Below the pieces are notes generated by a model. The model did not search any database and was not told the origin of the DNA. It saw only the letters and a program-made list of their open reading frames with translations. Shown here in pieces: positions 1-5,254 of a stretch of 5,254 nucleotides of DNA; within the stretch, counting starts at the first letter, position 1, and each line of letters starts with the position of its first letter. Position numbers and translations under genes: made by a program. Where the stretch lies: contig JAHEFC010000307.1 in the NCBI GenBank assembly GCA_024640385.1, positions 1 to 5,254 of the forward strand, written 5' to 3'. This stretch comes from Sphingobacteriales bacterium. Its GTDB lineage: Bacteria; Bacteroidota; Bacteroidia; Chitinophagales; Chitinophagaceae.

Positions 1-3000
1 GGATTGCCGATCAATCCGAAAAAGCAATTTTCCGTTATGATGGCCGCTACATGAAAATGTATCGGAACGATTTTAAAAATCCCAACTCACTGGGGGGCCA
101 TCAGCCGGAGTGTTTGGCAACCGATAGCCTCGGCAATATCTGGATTGGTTTTTATGGAATGGGGCTTGATAAGTTTGATCCCGTAACAGGTATATTTACG
201 CACTACCGTCACGATCCAAAGGATAAAGAAAGCCTCAGTAGTGATATTGTTTCAGCGGTCCTCGTCGATCATCTTGGAAATGTATGGGTAGGATCAAATG
301 GTGGCCTGGATCTTCTTGACCAGAAGACCGGTAAGTTCAAAAATTTTAAACACCATAAAAATGATTCAACAAGTTTAAGCTATGATGTTGTAAGGGCTAT
401 CTATGAAGACAAGTCAGGTGAACTTTGGGTGGGTACCGGAATTTTTTTCACGGACCCTAAATTCGGGGGCCTTAATCGCTTCCATCGGAATTCCGGAACC
501 TTTACGCGTTACCTCAGTGATCCGGCAAATCCGCAAACGCTCATAGATAACAGGGTCAAAGCCATTTTTGAAGACAGCTATGGTACCTTCTGGGTGGGGA
601 CCAACCGGGATGGCTTGCATACCCTGGATAGGAAAACGGGTGTTTTTAAAAGGTGGACATACGATCCTGAGCATCCGGAACTGCTCAGCCGCCCACCGTT
701 CATAAGCGATCAGGATCATATTAGTTTTATAACCGAAGATTCAGATAAAAAGATCTGGATCGGTACCCAACAAAATGGATTAACCCGCTACGATCCTATA
801 ACAAAAAAAATTACACGTTACGGCAATAATGATGACAAATCAAATGGTATAAAAATAAGATCCAGCTGGAACATGTATGCCGCCTCGGATGGTTTGCTTT
901 GGCTGATGAACCGGCCATGGGGTTTGGTGAAGATCGATATAAATAATACCATTATTCCTCATGTTGATATGGCAGGTACGGTTTTGGATTTCTATGAGCA
1001 GGGAGACTCAATAGGTTGGTATGCTACCTTAAAAGGTTTAGTGCGTAAAGATTACAGAATGCGTACAACGCGGGTGTATATTCATGATCCAGCTAACCCG
1101 AATAGTTTAAGTAATAGCGCCACCACCAGGATCCGAAAAGACAAAACCGGAAATCTTTGGATCGGTACCTTTAATGGGCTGAATCATTTCAATGTAAAAA
1201 CAGGAAAATTTACCAGACATAATGATCATGTCAATGTGCAAAAAGTGGTTTCGGGTATATACGAAGAAAGCGATTCAACCTTATGGCTGACTTATTATTG
1301 TGGAGGGTTGGTATTTTATAACTGGAAAACCGGAAAGCGTACCTACTACCTGAACGACGCTGGTGATCTGAATACGATAAGCTGGAACTGCATTTCGGCG
1401 TTTTACAAAGACAATTCAAATGATCTTTGGCTGGGAACAATAGCCTGGAAAGGATTGAATAAATTTGACCGTGCCAGCGGTAAATTTTCACATTATCTTC
1501 CCGGTGAATATATAGATTGTATTTACGGAGATGCATCCGGAATAATGTGGGTGGGTACACATGCTGGTCTTTATTATTACAATAAACCATCGGATAGTTT
1601 TATCGAAATTGATAGTGAAATCAATGGAAGCATCATAGGTTCTGTTTTGGCCATTACCGGCGATAAAGAAGATAATCTCTGGATGAGTACGTCGAACTGG
1701 ATCTATATGTTGAACAAGAAAAGGGATCATTGGTACCATTATGGAAAGGAGTATGGATTTATCAAGAATGAGTTAATCGGTGGATCTTCTTTTACAAGGC
1801 ATGATGGAGAAATAAATTTGGGCGATTCTACCGGCTATTATGCTTTTTATCCTGACAAACTAAAAACAACTGCCAGTAACAATCCCAGATTATATTTTAC
1901 AGGGTTCTGGCTGAATAATAAAGTAGTTATACCCGGCACCGAAGGAACTCTCAGGATGCCCCTTAATCAAACAAATGAAATACGGCTTGATTATAATCAA
2001 AATGTATTTTCATTCAGTGCCACCTACATTGATTTTCGCAATTCCCAGGAAAAATATATTCACTATAAATTGGATCAATTTGATATTGATTGGCGAAAGG
2101 CCAGAGCAGAAGATGAGCTACAATATATCAAAGTGCCTCCGGGTAAATATACTTTCAGGGTAAAGGCTTCCAATGTTGATGGGAAATTGAATGATCAGGG
2201 CATCTCTATGGCCATTACCATTTTACCGCCCTGGTGGCAAACCTGGTGGGCTTATATAAGCTATGTTGTGCTTGTTGGCGGGGGTATCTACGCATTTTAC
2301 CAGTATACACTCAAACAACGTTTACAACAAGCGGAAGCTTTGCGGCTAAAAGAACTGGATGAGGTAAAAAATAAATTGTATACCAATATTACCCATGAAT
2401 TCCGCACTCCGTTGACGGTTATCCTGGGCATGGCAGAACAGGTGATGGAGAATCCGAAACAACACCTCAGGGAAGGTCTTAATATGATCATCCGGAATGG
2501 ACAAAATCTGCTGACGCTTGTTAATCAAATGCTCGACCTGAGCAAATTGGAAACTGGCAAATTAACCTTGTACTATCAGCGGTCGGATATTGTTCGCTTC
2601 CTAGAATATATCGTTGAAAGCTTCCACTCTTTCGCGCAAAACAAAGGCGTTCAGCTTCACTTTATCCCGGAGGTGGAACAAATTATCATGGATTTTGATG
2701 AAGTCAGGTTGCAGCAGATTGTGTCCAATCTTCTTTCTAATGCGATCAAATTTACACCTGCCGGAGGCCATGTATATGTATCATCCAATATTAATAATGA
2801 CAGGTTTATCCTTACCATAAAAGATACAGGTATAGGTATTTCCGAAGCTGACCTGCCGCTTATTTTTGACCGCTTTTACCAATCAGATGGAACGCATACG
2901 AGGCAGGGAGAAGGTACTGGCATTGGATTGGCACTTACCCGCGAGTTAGTAAAAATAATGAACGGCACCATCTCTGTCAAAAGCGAAAAAGGCAAAGGTG

Positions 3001-4016
3001 CTGAATTTGAAGTAACCTTCCCGTTGTTGCAAATGTCGCATTCCGATGAAACTAACCAGAAAACTCCTGCGTTACCATCGAATCCAATCTATGAGACTGC
3101 TGTTAAAACAGATGAAGCCATCTTGCCTTCTCTCACCACCCAGGTTACCAAAGACAAAAGCAACAGTATCGATAAGCCACATATATTGATCGCGGACGAC
3201 AACGAGGATGTCCGGGCCTATCTGACAGCCTGCTTGAACAATGACTATGTTGTTGACATTGCCAAAAACGGGCAGGAATGTGAAGACCTTGCTTTCAGTA
3301 ATATACCTGACCTGATTGTATTGGATGTGATGATGCCTTTTAAAGATGGATTTGAAGTATGTAAGACTTTGAAATCCGATGAACGCACCAGCCATATTCC
3401 TACCATCATGCTCACTGCCAAAGCAGATATGGACAGCAGGTTGGATGGGCTGGAGCATGGAGTTGACGACTACCTGACAAAACCTTTCAACAAGAAAGAA
3501 CTATTGTTGCGTGTCAGGAACCTGCTTGAATTGCGTCGACAATTGCAACATTACTACCGCTCCAGTTTAGAGGCCAGTTTAAAAGATAATACTTCCATTG
3601 CCGAAAATCCATCGCCAAATTCCGGCAGTACTTTAAAAGCTGTAGAAAAGGGCAGCAGGAACCCAAGTATCCCTTTGCAGAACAGCTTAGAAAATGCATT
3701 TGTAATAAAAGTCAGGAAAGCCATCGAAGCCCACCTGGATTCCCCTGACTTCGATGTTGAAAAACTCTGCCGCCACCTGGCTATGAGCCATTCCCAGGTC
3801 CACCGAAAACTCTCCGCTTTAACCGGACTTTCTGCTACCCATTTTATTCGGTATGTCCGATTGGTGAAAGCCAAAGAGATGATAAACAGTTCAGGATATA
3901 GCATTGCGGCGATAGCAATGGACTGTGGGTTCAATGACCCTGCCTATTTCAGCCGGGTATTTAAACAAGAGTTTGGGGTGACACCCCAGGGGTGGCGGGA
4001 AAAAAATTCCGGGTAG
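1..4016 (+). CDS. Hybrid two-component system (HTCS) sensor/regulator, 5'-truncated by the window edge
   Basis: One-polypeptide sensor kinase and transcription factor that links a periplasmic signal to DNA binding. Residues are numbered from the ATG at 51, which is unlikely to be the real start: the frame is open from base 3 and the 16 preceding residues (IADQSEKAIFRYDGRY) match a blade end. The signal peptide and probably about one blade are missing. Domains in order: Reg_prop beta-propeller blades to about 600; Y_Y_Y domain about 660-725 (VPPGKYTFRVKASN); the PPWWQTWW hallmark then a membrane helix about 733-751; HisKA about 772-837 with H-box THEFRTPL and phosphoacceptor His782; HATPase with N-box Asn893/Asn897, G1 DTGIGI 925-930, F-box FDRF, G2 GEGTGIGL 953-960; receiver about 1043-1158 with Asp1049/Asp1050, phosphoacceptor Asp1092, Thr1122, Lys1144; AraC-type double HTH about 1216-1318, ending GVTPQGWRE. 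All catalytic residues are present, so it looks functional. Carbohydrate sensing is the usual family role; the ligand here is unknown. Confidence 0.96.
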   Translation, partial: IADQSEKAIFRYDGRYMKMYRNDFKNPNSLGGHQPECLATDSLGNIWIGFYGMGLDKFDPVTGIFTHYRHDPKDKESLSSDIVSAVLVDHLGNVWVGSNGGLDLLDQKTGKFKNFKHHKNDSTSLSYDVVRAIYEDKSGELWVGTGIFFTDPKFGGLNRFHRNSGTFTRYLSDPANPQTLIDNRVKAIFEDSYGTFWVGTNRDGLHTLDRKTGVFKRWTYDPEHPELLSRPPFISDQDHISFITEDSDKKIWIGTQQNGLTRYDPITKKITRYGNNDDKSNGIKIRSSWNMYAASDGLLWLMNRPWGLVKIDINNTIIPHVDMAGTVLDFYEQGDSIGWYATLKGLVRKDYRMRTTRVYIHDPANPNSLSNSATTRIRKDKTGNLWIGTFNGLNHFNVKTGKFTRHNDHVNVQKVVSGIYEESDSTLWLTYYCGGLVFYNWKTGKRTYYLNDAGDLNTISWNCISAFYKDNSNDLWLGTIAWKGLNKFDRASGKFSHYLPGEYIDCIYGDASGIMWVGTHAGLYYYNKPSDSFIEIDSEINGSIIGSVLAITGDKEDNLWMSTSNWIYMLNKKRDHWYHYGKEYGFIKNELIGGSSFTRHDGEINLGDSTGYYAFYPDKLKTTASNNPRLYFTGFWLNNKVVIPGTEGTLRMPLNQTNEIRLDYNQNVFSFSATYIDFRNSQEKYIHYKLDQFDIDWRKARAEDELQYIKVPPGKYTFRVKASNVDGKLNDQGISMAITILPPWWQTWWAYISYVVLVGGGIYAFYQYTLKQRLQQAEALRLKELDEVKNKLYTNITHEFRTPLTVILGMAEQVMENPKQHLREGLNMIIRNGQNLLTLVNQMLDLSKLETGKLTLYYQRSDIVRFLEYIVESFHSFAQNKGVQLHFIPEVEQIIMDFDEVRLQQIVSNLLSNAIKFTPAGGHVYVSSNINNDRFILTIKDTGIGISEADLPLIFDRFYQSDGTHTRQGEGTGIGLALTRELVKIMNGTISVKSEKGKGAEFEVTFPLLQMSHSDETNQKTPALPSNPIYETAVKTDEAILPSLTTQVTKDKSNSIDKPHILIADDNEDVRAYLTACLNNDYVVDIAKNGQECEDLAFSNIPDLIVLDVMMPFKDGFEVCKTLKSDERTSHIPTIMLTAKADMDSRLDGLEHGVDDYLTKPFNKKELLLRVRNLLELRRQLQHYYRSSLEASLKDNTSIAENPSPNSGSTLKAVEKGSRNPSIPLQNSLENAFVIKVRKAIEAHLDSPDFDVEKLCRHLAMSHSQVHRKLSALTGLSATHFIRYVRLVKAKEMINSSGYSIAAIAMDCGFNDPAYFSRVFKQEFGVTPQGWREKNSG
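3..1757 (+). repeat. Reg_prop beta-propeller blade repeats encoded in the HTCS sensor domain
   Basis: About twelve tandem protein-level repeats of roughly 32-50 residues are visible, plus the tail of one more at the left edge. The unit reads approximately D-x-x-G-x-[LIV]-W-[IV]-G-T-x(2-5)-G-L-x(3)-[DN]-x(2)-[TS]-G-x-F-x(2)-Y, and many are followed by a DPxNPxSLS-like linker. Clear units begin near residues 25, 73, 120, 175, 230, 364, 406, 454 and 494, numbered from the ATG at 51. Degenerate units begin near 278, 322 and 538; there the W-[IV]-G-T core is altered, for example to WLMN, WYAT or WMST. The count fits the two seven-bladed propellers known from HTCS sensors if about one blade lies beyond the edge. 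The unit near 120 carries an insertion (IFFTDPKFG) between the WVGT and GL motifs. Confidence 0.85.
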
Positions 4017-4037
4017 TTTCTTCAAAATCTACTTTTT
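4013..4037 (+). terminator. Weak candidate intrinsic terminator after the HTCS gene
   Basis: GTAG at 4013-4016, overlapping the TAG stop, can pair with CTAC at 4029-4032. One mismatch and two more T-A pairs lie inside the stem, and five T residues follow at 4033-4037. The stem is short and AT-rich, so intrinsic termination would be inefficient. The call rests on position (right at the stop codon) and the T-run rather than on stem strength. It may be chance. Confidence 0.25.
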
Positions 4038-4165
4038 CGGAATGCATTATTTGACGAAAGAATGCACTCCCAGTCCAAGTTATGCACTCTGAATCCTAAC
4101 AGATGTGCAGTTAATCTCCACATCTTTAGCCTCAGCTTTTATTAATCCTCAAACATTTTAGTATT
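4017..4165. promoter_or_regulatory. Intergenic region and probable promoter region of the propeller lipoprotein gene
   Basis: This 149-bp gap separates two genes on the same strand. It is long enough for the downstream gene to have its own promoter. It contains the phased repeats described separately and, closer to the start codon, an AT-rich leader. I looked for the Bacteroidota promoter (TTTG near -33 and TAnnTTTG near -7). The nearest -7-like string is CATCTTTA at 4121-4128, matching four of six defined bases, with no convincing -33 partner. A poor core promoter beside operator-like repeats would suit an activator-dependent gene, but that is inference. There is no Shine-Dalgarno sequence before the ATG at 4166, which is usual in this phylum. 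Confidence 0.5.
4041..4111 (+). repeat. Phased direct repeats WATGCAYT, 20-bp spacing; candidate AraC-type operator
   Basis: Three copies of an 8-bp motif lie in the same orientation: AATGCATT at 4041, AATGCACT at 4061 and TATGCACT at 4081. Their starts are exactly 20 bp apart. A degenerate copy, TGTGCAGT (six of eight), starts at 4104, 23 bp after the third. The bases between copies are not conserved, so this is not a simple tandem duplication. Spacing close to two helical turns puts the motifs on nearly the same face of the DNA. That is the typical arrangement of half-sites for AraC/XylS-family proteins, whose two HTH motifs contact successive major grooves. The regulator encoded immediately upstream has such a domain, so binding by it is the simplest explanation, though it is inferred and not demonstrated. 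Confidence 0.5.
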
Positions 4166-5254
4166 ATGAAAATGCACCAATATGTAAATCTCTCAGCTTT
4201 AGTTGTTTTGCTCACAATTTCCGCTTGTGACAAAACGGATCTTCCTTCTACAGTTAGTAACGCTGCTAAAAATGCTGATTACAATGTCAGAGAGATCGGC
4301 ACGGGAGCAGGTACTCACGGGGTGAATGGAATCACCATTGGCCCTGATGGTAATCTATACGTTGCCAGTTTTTGGGCCAAGGAGATCCTTATAATGAATA
4401 AACACAACGGCAAAATCGTTGATCGTATTGGATTTGATCAGGGAGTGAAAAGTCCTGATGATCTTGTGTTTGGTCCTGATGGTTCACTGTATTGGACCGA
4501 CATTTTATTAGGAGAGGTAGTAAGAAGAACACCTGCTGGTGTAACTACCAGGCAATATGTGGCCTCAGGTGTCAACCCCATTGTTTTTTCAGACGATGGA
4601 CGGCTCTTTGTGGCTCGTGATTTTACACCTGGCGACGGGCTATATGAGGTGGACCCTAACCTCGTCAACCCACCCAGGGCCTTGATTGAATCCACTCCGT
4701 CAAGTCCTTTTCCACTCGGCTGGATGAATTCATGTGATTTCGGTCCGGACGGGCGCTTGTACGGTCCACTTTTCCTTGCGGGAATGGTGGTCAGCGTGAA
4801 TGTTGGTGCTCCTGGTGCTCCTTTTTCTTCAAGCCCCTGGACTGATGGAACCATAACACCATTGGCAACAGGCTTCAGGTGGCCTGTAGCGGCAAAGTTC
4901 AATCCGGCTGGAGTACTACATGTATTAGATCAGACTGGTGAAGTTTTTAAAATTGATACGAAAACTGGCGCCAAAACACTATTTATTACCCTTCAGGAAG
5001 GCCTCGACAACATGGTTTTTGACGCCGATGGAACCATGTATGTCTCTAATGCCGATTTTGGATGGGTCACAGAGGTTAGGCCGGGAGGACAAACCAGGAT
5101 CATTAGTAAAGGAGGAATGATCAGTCCAATGGGAATAGCTGTTTTACCGGGCTCGAACAACCAGGAAGCCTTATTTGTGGCCGACTTGTTCAGGCTGAGA
5201 GAAATAAATGCCACCAGTGGCAGGGAAGTTAGTGTTCAAAAAGGATACTTACTC
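4166..5254 (+). CDS. Predicted lipoprotein with SMP-30/NHL-like beta-propeller, 3'-truncated by the window edge
   Basis: The frame is open from the ATG at 4166 to the last base (363 codons, no stop), so the C-terminus lies outside the window. The N-terminus is a lipoprotein signal: Lys2, a hydrophobic stretch about residues 9-18, and lipobox ISAC with Cys21 as the lipidated residue, followed by DKTD. The mature protein would be anchored on the periplasmic side or the cell surface. From about residue 50 there are seven propeller-type strands of the form G-P-D-G-x-L-Y-V, near 59, 103, 142, 193, 246, 286 and 334, spaced 39-53 residues. This resembles the SMP-30/gluconolactonase, NHL and Vgb-like propeller group. 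Enzymatic activity, such as sugar-lactone hydrolysis, is possible but not shown; a binding role is equally open. The start at 4166 is preferred over the ATG two codons later (4172) because it adds Lys2 to the signal peptide, but neither has a Shine-Dalgarno sequence. The gene lies 149 bp after the HTCS gene, beside operator-like repeats, so it is a likely regulatory target. Confidence 0.85.
   Translation, partial: MKMHQYVNLSALVVLLTISACDKTDLPSTVSNAAKNADYNVREIGTGAGTHGVNGITIGPDGNLYVASFWAKEILIMNKHNGKIVDRIGFDQGVKSPDDLVFGPDGSLYWTDILLGEVVRRTPAGVTTRQYVASGVNPIVFSDDGRLFVARDFTPGDGLYEVDPNLVNPPRALIESTPSSPFPLGWMNSCDFGPDGRLYGPLFLAGMVVSVNVGAPGAPFSSSPWTDGTITPLATGFRWPVAAKFNPAGVLHVLDQTGEVFKIDTKTGAKTLFITLQEGLDNMVFDADGTMYVSNADFGWVTEVRPGGQTRIISKGGMISPMGIAVLPGSNNQEALFVADLFRLREINATSGREVSVQKGYLL

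Noticed and set aside
3072..3458. Open frame of 128 codons on the minus strand
   Set aside because: It is antisense to the HTCS linker and receiver domain, whose catalytic residues confirm the plus-strand frame. It has no recognisable motif.
3554..3934. Open frame of 126 codons on the minus strand
   Set aside because: It is antisense to the receiver-AraC linker and AraC domain and has no domain signal of its own.
3974..3988. Perfect inverted repeat TGGGGT-GAC-ACCCCA resembling a terminator stem
   Set aside because: It lies inside the HTCS reading frame and encodes the conserved GVTPQ motif of the AraC domain. No T-run follows, so it is probably a codon-level coincidence.
4017..4165. Possible small RNA or riboswitch in the intergenic region
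   Set aside because: No strong stem-loops or recognised aptamer features were seen; the phased repeats fit a protein-binding array better.
4438..4902. Open frame of 154 codons on the minus strand
   Set aside because: It lies opposite the propeller lipoprotein, which has a clear signal peptide and family repeats. The minus-strand product is Pro/Ser/Gly-rich with no recognisable domain, as expected of an antisense shadow.
4938..5120. Short plus-strand frame of 60 codons
   Set aside because: It lies wholly inside the propeller lipoprotein in another frame and interrupts an otherwise continuous propeller repeat pattern.

Overview
The window looks like chromosomal DNA from a member of the Bacteroidota. 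The main reason is a hybrid two-component system (HTCS): one polypeptide carrying a periplasmic beta-propeller sensor, histidine kinase, receiver and AraC-type DNA-binding domain. This architecture is characteristic of that phylum. The AT-leaning coding sequence, the absence of a Shine-Dalgarno sequence before the second gene, and a lipoprotein gene next to the regulator all fit. The genus cannot be told from this sequence. A glycan-degrading soil or gut lineage is plausible but inferred.

Layout: (1) Positions 1-4016, + strand, hold the HTCS regulator. Its 5' end lies outside the window: the frame is open from base 3, and the residues before the first ATG at 51 already look like propeller repeat. 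(2) Positions 4017-4165 are a 149-bp intergenic region. It has a weak hairpin plus T-run just after the HTCS stop, then three copies of an 8-bp motif WATGCAYT spaced exactly 20 bp apart, with a degenerate fourth copy 23 bp further on. (3) Positions 4166 to the right edge, + strand, hold a second gene that has no stop within the window. It encodes a predicted lipoprotein with an SMP-30/NHL-like beta-propeller. No RNA genes, CRISPR arrays, insertion sequences or attachment sites were seen.

How the parts may work together (inference): the HTCS senses a ligand, probably a carbohydrate fragment, in the periplasm. It would pass phosphate from His782 to Asp1092 on the same chain and act through its C-terminal AraC domain. 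The phased direct repeats just downstream have the geometry expected of an AraC-family operator. The propeller lipoprotein gene is therefore the most immediate candidate target, perhaps as the first gene of a regulated cluster that continues past the right edge. No SusC/SusD pair, glycoside hydrolase or polysaccharide lyase is visible here, so the substrate cannot be named. I see no evidence for a wholly new system; the operator-like array between regulator and lipoprotein is the most interesting element.
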